The notes: a model not told the origin generated them from the sequence alone. Shown: positions 46,201 to 54,686, counted from the stretch's first letter. The stretch is DNA of 64,000 nt from Ancylomarina longa (GCF_003996985.1 NZ_RJJX01000002.1:62001-126000); one strand, 5' to 3'. Program-made: numbers and translations.

Positions 46201-46333
46201 TTTCATAATTGGACATTGCAAATGCCGGTGTTCCTGTAACAAAAAATACAGCGCAACACAAGCTTGCGATCCATGAAAAACTTTTCTTTAGAAGACTGCT
46301 TTGCCTTGCTAAACTTCTTGAGATTTCTTTCAT
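43244..46333 (-). CDS. susC: SusC/RagA-family TonB-dependent outer-membrane transporter
   Basis: A 1029-residue transporter. I start at the Met at 46333 (MKEISRSLARQSSLLKKSF), which gives a signal peptide ending at TPAFA; the 45 codons upstream look like leader RNA. Residues 50-140 are a carboxypeptidase-D-like domain (GKVVDKNGESLIGVNIIVKGT). VVVGYGTQKKANLTGSVS follows and leads into the plug (RGIASIAASVAPLVLVDGIEM), then a 22-strand barrel to the C-terminal Phe. It imports glycan fragments with SusD using TonB energy. Upstream are paired direct repeats (46498-46531) and a start region complementary to the small RNAs at 36.3-36.9 kb. Confidence 0.95.
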   Translation of the reverse strand: MKEISRSLARQSSLLKKSFSWIASLCCAVFFVTGTPAFAMSNYEKAELTAQQTQEKKVQGKVVDKNGESLIGVNIIVKGTTTGTITDFDGNYKLMAPVDGSLIFSFIGYLDQEVPVAKQSTINVTLEEDVLGLDEVVVVGYGTQKKANLTGSVSAVKGDEMVKKPMADVRQALQGVSTGVTIIDRGGVPGEENLNINIRGIASIAASVAPLVLVDGIEMPMNDVNPNDIESISILKDAASSSIYGAKAANGVILITTKRGAAGEFRVDYNGYYGWQTPATLPELVGAEDYLNLVNEALVNAGMNPKYSDDYIRNTVAGNDPINYPYVNLFKELFETAPVLNQSVRISGGNEKSKIALSLNHMNQDGMLKNVNSKRYGFRLNTDFQVKENLKLRADVSFNRRDNEKPNRLGSAIGAMVGTSPVTVLKYPNGVYGLNKDNTNALACLEVGGMNESVNEALNMKVGADLEMIDGLTLKTDISYKSNNNRYKNYTAAYDFRDPENPDNVIQKWSPSKLLDGRWTQQEINLRGLLDYNKTFGDHSIHMLGGVDVTENKAYLLEGRRNNIYSNDYVELNTGDAEGQTNKGYKTDWALLSYLGRINYSYKGKYLLEGNIRYDGSSRFAKGHKWGIFPSFSAGWRMSEEDFMSSLDVINNLKLRGSWGQLGNQNIGNYKFTSTVYADFPYNFNDNEVNGYSQWYFANTDVTWETTEMIDFGFDLSLFDSKIELVADWYRKDTKDVLLVLPISYLTGLGASETNAGKVRNTGWELSITHRNQINDFHYSVGFNISDVKNELVDFAGNEPSISGWSILKEGEALNSFYGYESDGLFQSQAEIDEHAVQPNQSELKPGDIKLVDQNGDGEINDEDRKVIGSPIPHYTVGMNLYAEYKGFDFSAFFQGVLKAENYFYGAPNEGPAYEIFTTKRVLDRWTPDNPDATFPRLEAASNKNNYLYNDFWIRDASYIRMKNLQIGYSLPKSLLERWKIEKLRFYVGGTNLFTITDVESGLDPETYDGRPNYYPPVSTYTFGVQVRF

Positions 46334-46382
46334 AAACTTTAGGTTAGATAAAAAATTAATACAACTTACTTTCCGGGGATGG

Positions 46383-46396
46383 TGGGAGCATTCCCA
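46383..46396 (-). promoter_or_regulatory. Small hairpin in the susC leader
   Basis: TGGGA pairs with TCCCA around a 4-nt loop, about 50 nt upstream of the susC start. Minor structure, but it lies in the leader next to the proposed sRNA target. Confidence 0.35.
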
Positions 46397-46497
46397 AGCA
46401 TATTTATCTTGTATTCCTCTCTCAATCGAATTATACAAGATTCTTAGAGTCTCTTTAAGACCTCTCAAAACACGGTATTCTGGGGGGGAAATGATTG

Positions 46498-46531
46498 TAC
46501 AGACTGACCAAAATTGAGTACTAAATGACCA
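46498..46531 (-). promoter_or_regulatory. Probable AraC-regulator operator upstream of susC
   Basis: TACAGACTGACCA (46498-46510) and TACTAAATGACCA (46519-46531) on plus are direct repeats with 21-bp spacing. The same pair, with the same 21-bp spacing and perfect repeats, lies upstream of the AraC-type regulator gene at 49882-49915. It is about 165 bp upstream of the susC start codon. Confidence 0.72.
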
Positions 46532-46725
46532 ATTGCCATTAAAACGATAATCCGAAACCGAAAATAATATCAGATAAATAAAAAAGGAATAAACCAGAAT
46601 CGATTAAGACAATTCTTTTTTGAATCAATCCTTAATTAAGCAAATCCAACTTTATTAGAAACAAAGGCCTATTCACAGATATGATCTTCCGCGTCAAAGG
46701 AAATACCGTCCGATTCAGAGATATA
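46532..46725. other. Spacer between susC operator and the 21-bp repeats
   Basis: About 190 bp of AT-rich sequence with no gene or clear signal. Confidence 0.4.
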
Positions 46726-46851
46726 GTCTTCCGTAACACAAGGATTGCCATCCGTGACACAGATATGGTCTTCCGTAACACGGATATTGCCTTCCGTAAC
46801 ATAAATATGGCCTTCCGTAACATAAGGATTGCCGTCCGATTCGTTCGGAAC
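46726..46851. repeat. Tandem 21-bp repeat, about six copies
   Basis: Copies start at 46726, 46747, 46768, 46789, 46810 and 46831, with consensus GCCTTCCGTAACACRGATATK; the last copy is diverged. The third copy holds TCCGT-AAC-ACGGA. Because 21 is a multiple of three, all frames tend to stay open here (for example 46632-47012 on minus and 46681-47067 on plus), but I see no sign of a real protein. Confidence 0.88.
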
Positions 46852-46993
46852 AAGAAACCTGTGACGCGGAAAACCAAAAGTTTGATACGGAAGTACAAAT
46901 TGTTGATGCGGAATAATAAGAATCTGTCGCGGATTAGGTTTCTTCTGACCCGGAACAAGACTTCTGTGATGCTGAATAGTGGAAATCCTGATA

Positions 46994-49639
46994 TTATGCC
47001 GGTTTGCAGCAATAAGTATCGTAATGTTCTTTGTATTCCGAAGGAGCAATACCAAATTGTTGTTTAAAGCAACGAGTAAAATAAGATGGTGAATTAAAGC
47101 CTACATCGTAGGCAATTTCATTAACACTTAATTTAGATTCAACTAGTAATTTACTTGATTTCCAGAGCCGGATGAAGCGAATCAATTCGTTGGGAGACAA
47201 ATCGGTGATGGTTTTAAGCTTACGGTAAAAATTTGATTTACTCATCTGCATGCCCGCATATAGCTCATTTACCCCGTAGGAGTTGTTAGACAGATTATCT
47301 TCGATGATTAGAATTGCCTTCTGCATAAAATCATCTTTCATCCATTCCTTATGAATCTTATCTTCGGGAGTTTCGGGCAGACTAATACTTTCATCCTCCT
47401 CTCCTGCAACATGAGATAGCAGCATCTGCCTTGTTCTCCAATACCAAAGAGAACCACCGGTCAATATAATAAGGAAAATGAACCACAAAGTTATATTAGC
47501 ATTCAACGAATTCTTTATTTGAAATTGGAATGATTTATAATCCTTATTCATTATCCCATCTGCATTAACCGCACTAATATCCAACTGATAAGATCCTTTC
47601 CCCAGAGAAGAAAAATCAAGAACTGAATGATTCCCGGAAAGATATTTCCAGCTTGAATCGGGATGAGAAAACCGATAGGCAATACCATTTTCTGCCTGAT
47701 GATTAAAGGAATAATTATACACTTCAAAGACTGAGGGGTTATCGTGTTTCCCTTGTATTACCTCAAATAAAGGTTTGGGGAGATAACTGTTTGCTGAAGG
47801 GATAATGGAAACCACACCATCATTGCTTCCCCAATAAAATTCTCCGCTAAAACTATGTAATAGTTTAGCATGGTTAAAACTATTGGCTTTCGATCCACCA
47901 GGTATTTGATAATCTGCAAACAATTTGCTTTGCGGGTCGAATCGGTATATTCCCATTCTGGATCCCAACCAAAATTGTCCCTCTTTATCTTTTCCTATGG
48001 ATGTAAATTCAATGACTTTCTCAGGAGGATTATAAAAATGAGGCTTCGTATTCTCATCATTAATCAAGGCTAATCCTTTAGAGGTAGCAGCCCACACATC
48101 ATTATTATCTCCAAAATAGAAATCGGAAACTTCCATACCCAATTCTATCTTTTTTTGATTGTGATACAGCTCCATATAAGAAGACAGAATCCATATATTA
48201 CTTAAAGAATCCAACTTAACGTTGATAGAAGGAATACTATCAATTTTCACCATGATCTGATCATCAAATCCGTAAACAAAAGTTCCTTTAGATGAACAGA
48301 TATATAATTTTTCATCAAATCGCTTTAATGCATAGATGTAATCCTCTTTCTCCAAACCAACTTCCGATGAAAACAAACGTCCGGAAGCATACAATTTCGA
48401 AAAATCCTTAGAACTATATTTTGCAGTTATAATTCCCTTAAATCTGGTTCCGATATAAAGTGTATTCTGATACTGCAATATGGCTTCAATAAAAAGACTA
48501 TCCGAACGAACACCAGAAATTGTAACAGGTATCAATTCCTTTTTCTTTTCATCCAGATAATGCAATCCTTTACCGGAGGTTCCTATCCATATGTTTCCAT
48601 CCTCTCCCTGCGCCAAAGCATTTATATACCCGGCTTCCGGTTCGCTGGATTGTATGGTGCTTTTATATTTATTAAAAGTGATCTTCTTCCTGTCAATTTT
48701 ATCCAAACCAGCACGATTGGTTCCAATCCATAATGCTCCGGAGAGATCCCGAAACAATACATTTATCTGAGCGTCGTAATAATCGTTCAGTATCTCATTA
48801 TCCCGGCTGATATAATCTTTCAAGACAAATTTACTCCCTCTTTGGTACACTTGCTGAATAAAATCACCATGTGTCCCTAAAAGAATCTCGTTCTGCTGTG
48901 ATAGGATTAAGGAGGAAAAAGAACCTCTAATCTCAAGATTAAATTTTTTATTTTGTTGGAGCCAAAGCCCTTTCTCTGTAAGAACAACAGGAGTTCCATC
49001 ACTTTTAAATTGAATAGACAGCACCTTTTCCTTTTGCAATTCCGGATAAACAGGAGACAGACTTAAAACCGAATCTTTCAATTTGGCTTCCCATATTCCC
49101 TGCTCCTCACTTCCCAAGCATATCTTTCCTTCCGGAGAAATTTGTTTACAGCTAATAGAATGATTATCGCGTATTATAGCAGTATGCGTTTGGGGTTCGT
49201 ATTCATAAATACCCGATTGAGTACCAATAAAAGCTCTGTTATTTATCCTAAACAATGCGCTTACCGAAGCACTTCCCTGATTAGAAAAAAAGAGTGGAGT
49301 AAAACTTCTATCGTGCACCGAAAAAAGGAGATTCCCCTTATCTGTACCTAAAATCAATTGCTTATTATCGATTCTATCGATAAAATGAATGGCATATCCC
49401 ATTAAAGAATCAGTAACAGGATAACTTATAAATTCACTACCATTATAACTACATAAACCTTCATAAGTTCCAATCCACATCATCCCGCAAGAATCCTGAA
49501 AAAGCGAGAGTATGGTATTATTGGCAACCCCATGTTCGGTTGTGAATTTAGATAGTTTTTGAAAATACTGAGTAGCCTGTAGTTCCGAACTACAGATAAA
49601 GAGATAAACAACAATGTAAGTGACGATTCTTCTGTGCAT
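46994..49639 (-). CDS. Membrane-spanning sensor-AraC transcription regulator without kinase domain
   Basis: An 881-residue protein. I start at the Met at 49639 (MHRRIVTYIVVYLFICS), which gives a signal peptide; 29 upstream codons are dropped. The periplasmic part has Reg_prop beta-propeller repeats (MMWIGTYEGLCSYNG, ALWIGTNRAGLDKIDR, NIWIGTSGKGLHYLDE) followed by a Y_Y_Y-like domain near 640-705. One membrane helix lies near 715-735 and a cytoplasmic AraC HTH fills about 775-875. The histidine kinase, ATPase and receiver of a standard hybrid two-component system are absent. It most likely senses a glycan fragment and controls susC and itself through the matching direct repeats. Confidence 0.86.
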   Translation of the reverse strand: MHRRIVTYIVVYLFICSSELQATQYFQKLSKFTTEHGVANNTILSLFQDSCGMMWIGTYEGLCSYNGSEFISYPVTDSLMGYAIHFIDRIDNKQLILGTDKGNLLFSVHDRSFTPLFFSNQGSASVSALFRINNRAFIGTQSGIYEYEPQTHTAIIRDNHSISCKQISPEGKICLGSEEQGIWEAKLKDSVLSLSPVYPELQKEKVLSIQFKSDGTPVVLTEKGLWLQQNKKFNLEIRGSFSSLILSQQNEILLGTHGDFIQQVYQRGSKFVLKDYISRDNEILNDYYDAQINVLFRDLSGALWIGTNRAGLDKIDRKKITFNKYKSTIQSSEPEAGYINALAQGEDGNIWIGTSGKGLHYLDEKKKELIPVTISGVRSDSLFIEAILQYQNTLYIGTRFKGIITAKYSSKDFSKLYASGRLFSSEVGLEKEDYIYALKRFDEKLYICSSKGTFVYGFDDQIMVKIDSIPSINVKLDSLSNIWILSSYMELYHNQKKIELGMEVSDFYFGDNNDVWAATSKGLALINDENTKPHFYNPPEKVIEFTSIGKDKEGQFWLGSRMGIYRFDPQSKLFADYQIPGGSKANSFNHAKLLHSFSGEFYWGSNDGVVSIIPSANSYLPKPLFEVIQGKHDNPSVFEVYNYSFNHQAENGIAYRFSHPDSSWKYLSGNHSVLDFSSLGKGSYQLDISAVNADGIMNKDYKSFQFQIKNSLNANITLWFIFLIILTGGSLWYWRTRQMLLSHVAGEEDESISLPETPEDKIHKEWMKDDFMQKAILIIEDNLSNNSYGVNELYAGMQMSKSNFYRKLKTITDLSPNELIRFIRLWKSSKLLVESKLSVNEIAYDVGFNSPSYFTRCFKQQFGIAPSEYKEHYDTYCCKPA

Positions 49640-50001
49640 CCTAATTCTTTTCCTAAAATCTAAAGATAAGAAAAACAAGAAAGGCTCCCAATCTCCCACA
49701 TTGTATGAGCCAATCTTGTAACGCATCTAAATTGAAAATTTTTTCTGAATTTTATGCAATTATACAAACTACATTTCTTCAGCGAGTACGCTATACATTC
49801 CTATTTCTACGTAATTTAAAGAATCATAAATTTCAGTTTAATCTTCTCGTAAAGCAAGAGAAATTAAGCTTTCCATGCTTGTACAAACTGACCAAAATAG
49901 CATACAAACTGACCATATGCACCTTCAAATACCAGTCTCATGCTTTTTAATACAAAATAGAATATTTATATCTTTATCCGGAACCAATATATTTTACAAG
50001 G
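49640..50001. other. Divergent region between the AraC-type regulator and tag
   Basis: 362 bp. It contains the operator pair at 49882-49915. AATTATACAA at 49758-49767 also occurs at 46429-46438 in the susC upstream region and may mark a shared -7-like element on the minus strand. The tag promoter should lie between 49916 and 50001. Confidence 0.5.
49882..49915. promoter_or_regulatory. Probable autoregulatory operator of the AraC-type regulator
   Basis: TACAAACTGACCA occurs twice, perfectly, at 49882-49894 and 49903-49915 (21-bp spacing). The site is about 245 bp upstream of the regulator start and 87 bp upstream of tag. Confidence 0.75.
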
Positions 50002-50577
50002 ATGGAAAAAACAAGATGTGCTTGGGCAGGAAGCAATCCGTTATATAAGAGCTACCACGACACAGAATGGGGAGTTCCCCTTCATGATGATCAAATGCTG
50101 TTTGAGTTTTTGATTTTGGAAGGAGCTCAGGCCGGATTAAGTTGGATAACCATCCTGCGCAAGAGAGAAAACTACCGGGAAGCTTTCGATAATTTTGATC
50201 CAAATATTATTGTGGATTATACAACATCAAAAGTAGAAGAATTGATGCAAAATGAGGGCATTGTCCGCAATCGCCGAAAGATTGAAGCCACCATTAAAAA
50301 TGCCAAAGCATTTCTGGAAGTTCAGCGCGAATTTGGCAGTTTCAATGAATATATCTGGAGCTTTACAGATGGAAAGAGCATCATAAATCGCTGGAAGGAT
50401 TTATCCGAATTACCGGCATCAACTAAGGAATCGATTGCCATGAGTAAGGATTTGAAGAAAAGAGGATTCACCTTTGTCGGACCAACCATCTGCTATGCTT
50501 TTATGCAGGCTACAGGTATGGTAAACGACCATACCACAGATTGTTTTTTATACAAAAATCATCTTCAGAATAAATAA
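50002..50577 (+). CDS. tag: DNA-3-methyladenine glycosylase I
   Basis: A 191-residue base-excision repair enzyme that removes 3-methyladenine. The start RCAWAGSNPLYKSYHDTEWGVP is diagnostic. The zinc site is formed by Cys6, His19 and the C-terminal DHTTDC (His and Cys). Length is normal. It is the only plus-strand gene between the glycan locus and the copper island. Confidence 0.95.
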   Translation: MEKTRCAWAGSNPLYKSYHDTEWGVPLHDDQMLFEFLILEGAQAGLSWITILRKRENYREAFDNFDPNIIVDYTTSKVEELMQNEGIVRNRRKIEATIKNAKAFLEVQREFGSFNEYIWSFTDGKSIINRWKDLSELPASTKESIAMSKDLKKRGFTFVGPTICYAFMQATGMVNDHTTDCFLYKNHLQNK

Positions 50578-50769
50578 AAGTTTCACCCCTTATCAGGGAT
50601 ATACATAAACTATTTCGCATAGCCCACTTTAAAAAGTACGGTTATTCAAATTTAACCACTTCGTGGTATATTATATTTACTATCTATAAATCATCGAGGT
50701 AAAAAAGGAGGTTGATTCATTTGAAACAAGCTCCTTTTGTTCTAGTCTATAAAATACTTAACCCAGGAC
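50578..50769. other. Spacer between convergent tag and HMA genes
   Basis: 192 bp. A small perfect palindrome ACCAC-TTC-GTGGT lies at 50656-50668. No clear terminator or gene. Confidence 0.4.
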
Positions 50770-51144
50770 TTAGTGTTTATGCCCGTCCATTTCCTTCATT
50801 TTCATATCCGATTTACCTCTTTCGTACTGGCAACATCCGGGAAGATTATTATATGCCTCGTCTGATGCCTTGTGCATTTCAGTATCATGACCTGCTTTTG
50901 CAATGGCCATGTGCACTTGATGCACATTCACTTTTGTGCTATCAAAAGAAACTGCTATCATCTTTGTCTCCTTGTTCCAATCTGCTTGAGATACGCCATC
51001 AACCGACAATGCAGCCTTCTCAATACGATTTTCGCACGAACTGCAATTTCCAAACACTTTAAATTTTTCTGTTTTTACCTGAGCGGATAAAGTGAATACA
51101 CTCCCTAAAAACAATGCTACAACTCCTAAAAATTTCAATTTCAT
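50770..51144 (-). CDS. Secreted HMA-domain metal-binding protein, paralogue B
   Basis: A 124-residue protein with a signal peptide (cut near FTLSAQ). One HMA domain has the CSSC metal site (GNCSSCENRIEKAALSVDGV). The tail holds a CC pair (NNLPGCCQYERG) and a His/Met-rich end (MKMKEMDGHKH). It is a close tandem duplicate of its upstream neighbour. It should bind copper in the periplasm and pass it to the efflux parts encoded upstream. It is the last gene of the island. Confidence 0.85.
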   Translation of the reverse strand: MKLKFLGVVALFLGSVFTLSAQVKTEKFKVFGNCSSCENRIEKAALSVDGVSQADWNKETKMIAVSFDSTKVNVHQVHMAIAKAGHDTEMHKASDEAYNNLPGCCQYERGKSDMKMKEMDGHKH

Positions 51145-51174
51145 AATTTCTAAATTTTAATAATTACAATACTA

Positions 51175-51600
51175 TTACTTATTACAACAAGAAGCGCCAC
51201 TAACTTTCTTGTGACGAGTGCATCCTGAATTTCCTGGTGTACTCTCAGCGGCATTTTGATTACCTACAGTTCTTGTATATCGACAACAAGAAGGCAATTT
51301 ATTATAATTCTCATCTTTTGCGATATGCATATCTGTATCGTGTCCAGCTTCTGCAATAGCAAATTGAATTTTGTGCATATCTGTTTTTGAGCTATCAAAA
51401 GTGATCTCTGCTATTTTAGACTCTTTGTCCCAATTAGCATTAGAAACTCCCTCAACAGACAATGCGGCCTTTTCTATTCTACTCTTACACATATCGCATT
51501 TCCCATTCACACCAAACTTAACAGTTTGATTTTGGGCTACTACACCACTTATTCCTATAAGCATTAGGAAAGCCAGATTTAATACTTTTTTAATCATCAT
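51175..51600 (-). CDS. Secreted HMA-domain metal-binding protein, paralogue A
   Basis: A 141-residue protein with signal peptide (cut near SGVVAQ) and one HMA domain with CDMC (GKCDMCKSRIEKAALSVEGV). After it come KLPSCCRYTR and a Cys/His tail (GCTRHKKVSGASCCNK), giving a second possible metal site. It shares the AIAEAGHDTDMH segment with the downstream paralogue, 30 bp away. Expected role: periplasmic copper chaperone. Confidence 0.86.
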   Translation of the reverse strand: MMIKKVLNLAFLMLIGISGVVAQNQTVKFGVNGKCDMCKSRIEKAALSVEGVSNANWDKESKIAEITFDSSKTDMHKIQFAIAEAGHDTDMHIAKDENYNKLPSCCRYTRTVGNQNAAESTPGNSGCTRHKKVSGASCCNK

Positions 51601-51738
51601 TTTAAATTTTCTTTGATTGTTTTAAATATTGATATTAATTACGCTTTTCAAAAAACTACACTTATTACCTTAATCGTTTTTCTATTCTTCAACATTCCTA
51701 TCACTAAATTATTTTAGAATAAAATGTCACCTTTTAAA

Positions 51739-52239
51739 TTAATGCTCATGAGTATGGTTATGCTCTTCATGTTCATGTGTATCCTTAGAATTATCTTTAA
51801 TAATTTTTTTCATTGGAACAACTCCTGCACCATTCTCATATACCATTTTTCCTCCTAAATGAGCGGAATAAGCAAGAATACCCGAGGAAAAAATCAAAAA
51901 AAGCACAATCGATATAAATTCAATTTTACCCATCTTTGATTTTCGAATCAGCATCCATACAAATGAAACTAAGAACAGACTTGTGAAAATAATTCCCAAT
52001 AGTTCATGTGTCTCCATTAATTCATGAATAGCCTCATTGTGAACTAAAACACTTTCTTCATAATAACCAGTAATAATTGCTAAAACAGCACCTAATAAAC
52101 CAAATCCTAAATTCCACAACAAAATTTCCTTTAATAAATTTCTTCTACTCGGAGATAGTAATGCAATAATTCCCACTAAAGCTGCAATCATGAATAAAGC
52201 AAGCGGAAAATGTACTATTCTTGGGTGTATTGGTATCAT
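51739..52239 (-). CDS. DUF2231 membrane protein with His-rich tail
   Basis: A 166-residue protein with four membrane helices (about 10-30, 38-60, 85-107, 115-132), start IPIHPRIVHFPLALFMIA, and the family motif SAHLGGKMVYENGAGV near residue 125. The C-terminus HEHEEHNHTHEH can bind metal. The function of DUF2231 is not known. It lies 11 bp after copA, so it probably takes part in copper or heme-related handling. Confidence 0.82.
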   Translation of the reverse strand: MIPIHPRIVHFPLALFMIAALVGIIALLSPSRRNLLKEILLWNLGFGLLGAVLAIITGYYEESVLVHNEAIHELMETHELLGIIFTSLFLVSFVWMLIRKSKMGKIEFISIVLFLIFSSGILAYSAHLGGKMVYENGAGVVPMKKIIKDNSKDTHEHEEHNHTHEH

Positions 52240-52250
52240 AATTTCTAGTT

Positions 52251-54686
52251 TTAAATATTTTTCACACCTCGTAATCGCAAAGCATTTGAAATAACAGACA
52301 CAGAACTAAAGCTCATCGCTGCTGCTGCAATTATCGGGCTTAGTAATAATCCAAAAAACGGATATAAAATTCCTGCCGCTACCGGAATTCCAAGGGAATT
52401 ATAAATGAATGCGAAAAATAAATTTTGCTTGATATTCCGCATCACCTTCTCGCTAAGATTACGCGCACGGGCAATACCTGTTAGATCTCCCTTTACCAGG
52501 GTTATTTCTGCACTTTGCATGGCTATATCGGTTCCTGTTCCCATTGCAATACCAACATTTGCAAGTTCTAATGCTGGTGCATCATTAATACCATCTCCTG
52601 CCATGGCTACAATATGACCTTGCTCCTGCAAGGCTTTTACTTTATTATATTTATCTTCCGGCAAGCAATCTGCCACAAAACCATCCAATCCGAGCTCCTT
52701 AGCTACTGCTTTTGCCGTTAGTTGATTATCACCTGTAAGCATATATACTTTTATTCCTTTAGCTTGCAGACTTTTTATGGCACTTGCGGATGTTTTCTTA
52801 ATACGATCAGAAACACTAACAACTCCCTCTACCCGATTATCAAGAATCAGATACATTACTGTTTGCCCTTGAGATTGCCAATCTTCCACTAATTTTCTTT
52901 GATCGCTAGTTAGTTCTAACTTGAAAGAATCCAGCAATCTATCATTACCCAAACCTATTTGATTTCCATTATAAACAGCCTTTACACCTTTACCTGATAA
53001 AGATTCAAACGATTCAATTTTTAATAAATCCAAATTTCTTTCTCTGGCTCCGGCAACAATTGAAGCTGCCAAAGGATGCTCACTATTATAATCAACAGAA
53101 GCAGCAAGGGATAACACCATCAAATCACTTAAATCGCCAAAAGATTGAAAATTATTTAAACTTGGTTTTCCCTCCGTTATCGTACCCGTTTTATCTATTA
53201 TTAGCGTATCAACCTTATTCATCTCCTCTATGGCACGAGCATCTTTCACTAAAACTCCGGCTTGAGCTCCTCTTCCTGTTCCAACCATAATCGACATTGG
53301 TGTAGCTAATCCTAATGCACAAGGACAAGCGATAATCATAACAGCAACGGCATTTACAAAAGCATATACATAAGCTGGTTCCGGTCCCCATACTGCCCAA
53401 ACTACAAAAGTTAAAATAGATATGGATATTACTATCTGAACAAAATATTTAGCAACAATATCAGCCAATTTTTGAATCGGAGCTCGGGAACGGCTTGCTT
53501 TATTTACCATATCAATTATTTGAGCAAGTAAGGTGTCGCTACCAACTTTTTCTGCTTTAAATTCAAAGGCAGTTTGTCCGTTTATGGTTCCAGCGGTAAC
53601 CTTATGTCCTTTTTCCTTATCTACAGGCATTGGTTCTCCTGTGATCATGCTCTCGTCAATAATTGCTGTCCCTTGAACAATTACACCATCTACAGGAATT
53701 TTTTCACCCGGCTTTACTTTTAATAGATTACCAACATGCACATCCTCTAACGGAATTTCTCTTTCCTCTCCATTCTCTACCAACCTGGCAACGGGAGGAA
53801 CCAATCCCAACAAGGCTTTTATTGCAGAATTCGTTTGGCTATGAGCACGAAGCTCCATCACCTGACCTAAAAGAACCAAACTTAAAATAACAGCAGCTGC
53901 TTCGAAATAAAGATGAACATTACCATTTTCTTTAAATTGAGCAGGAAATAAATCGGGGAAAATAAGTCCTATTACACTAAATAAATAAGCAGATCCAACA
54001 CCTAAAGAAATTAATGTCCACATATTTGGTGACCATCTTCTTATGGAATTCCATCCTCGTTTAAAAAAGTCACCACTACAATATATTACAACCGGAGTTG
54101 CCAGAATAAATTCAATCCAACCCCAAAATTTTTTAGAGGCAACACTCTCCAACTGAAGAAAAGGGAAAAATTCGGACATCGCAATGATAAATACCGGTAA
54201 ACTAAAAATAATAGCGATCCAAAATTTCTTTAGCATATTTTGGTAAGCACTATCTTCCTCACTCTTAACTGAAGAGGTAACCGCAATTAGATCCATACCA
54301 CATATAGGACAATTACCGGATTGGGATTCTAATATATCAGTATGCATCGGGCAGGTAAAAATCGCCGGTTTCGGCGGGGTTTGTACCACTTGTTCTTTTA
54401 ATAAATGCATACCACAAACTGGGCAATCACCCGGTTTATCATATGTTTTTTCACCCTCGCAATGCATTGGGCAATAATATTCTCCAGATGTTTTAATTGG
54501 CTTACCGTCACCCACATTCTCGTGAGCACAATGCGGACAATCAGATTTTTCAGTTTCCTTCTTCTTTAATTCTGAAATTTCTACCAAATGCATATGACAA
54601 ACCGGACAGTTTCCCGGATTCGTATACTTTTTATCACCTTCACATCCCATAGGACAAGCGTAATGTTTTTCGGTATTTTTATTCAT
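52251..54686 (-). CDS. copA: Copper-exporting P1B-type ATPase
   Basis: An 811-residue heavy-metal ATPase. The N-terminus has three short Cys-rich heavy-metal-binding (HMBD/YHS-like) modules, each ending CPVCHMHL, CPVCGMHL or CPICGMDL, and no HMA domain. The core has six to eight helices, the membrane metal site CPC (IACPCALGLATP), the phosphorylation motif DKTGTITEG, TGEPMPVDK, SEHPLAAS and GDGINDAPALELANVGIAMG. The CPC site with MSFSSVSVISNALRLR at the end fits Cu(I) transport. It moves copper out of the cytoplasm, feeding the CusABC system. Confidence 0.94.
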   Translation of the reverse strand: MNKNTEKHYACPMGCEGDKKYTNPGNCPVCHMHLVEISELKKKETEKSDCPHCAHENVGDGKPIKTSGEYYCPMHCEGEKTYDKPGDCPVCGMHLLKEQVVQTPPKPAIFTCPMHTDILESQSGNCPICGMDLIAVTSSVKSEEDSAYQNMLKKFWIAIIFSLPVFIIAMSEFFPFLQLESVASKKFWGWIEFILATPVVIYCSGDFFKRGWNSIRRWSPNMWTLISLGVGSAYLFSVIGLIFPDLFPAQFKENGNVHLYFEAAAVILSLVLLGQVMELRAHSQTNSAIKALLGLVPPVARLVENGEEREIPLEDVHVGNLLKVKPGEKIPVDGVIVQGTAIIDESMITGEPMPVDKEKGHKVTAGTINGQTAFEFKAEKVGSDTLLAQIIDMVNKASRSRAPIQKLADIVAKYFVQIVISISILTFVVWAVWGPEPAYVYAFVNAVAVMIIACPCALGLATPMSIMVGTGRGAQAGVLVKDARAIEEMNKVDTLIIDKTGTITEGKPSLNNFQSFGDLSDLMVLSLAASVDYNSEHPLAASIVAGARERNLDLLKIESFESLSGKGVKAVYNGNQIGLGNDRLLDSFKLELTSDQRKLVEDWQSQGQTVMYLILDNRVEGVVSVSDRIKKTSASAIKSLQAKGIKVYMLTGDNQLTAKAVAKELGLDGFVADCLPEDKYNKVKALQEQGHIVAMAGDGINDAPALELANVGIAMGTGTDIAMQSAEITLVKGDLTGIARARNLSEKVMRNIKQNLFFAFIYNSLGIPVAAGILYPFFGLLLSPIIAAAAMSFSSVSVISNALRLRGVKNI

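Noticed and set aside
46632..47067. Three overlapping frames over the 21-bp repeats, rich in Arg/Phe or Thr/Glu repeats
   Set aside because: Same artefact of a repeat with a multiple-of-three period; they overlap the end of the regulator gene and have no recognisable domain.
41524..49726. Longer N-termini for susD (43308), susC (46468) and the regulator (49726)
   Set aside because: The extensions have no domain and hide the signal peptides; the susD extension would overlap susC. Starts at 43197, 46333 and 49639 were used.
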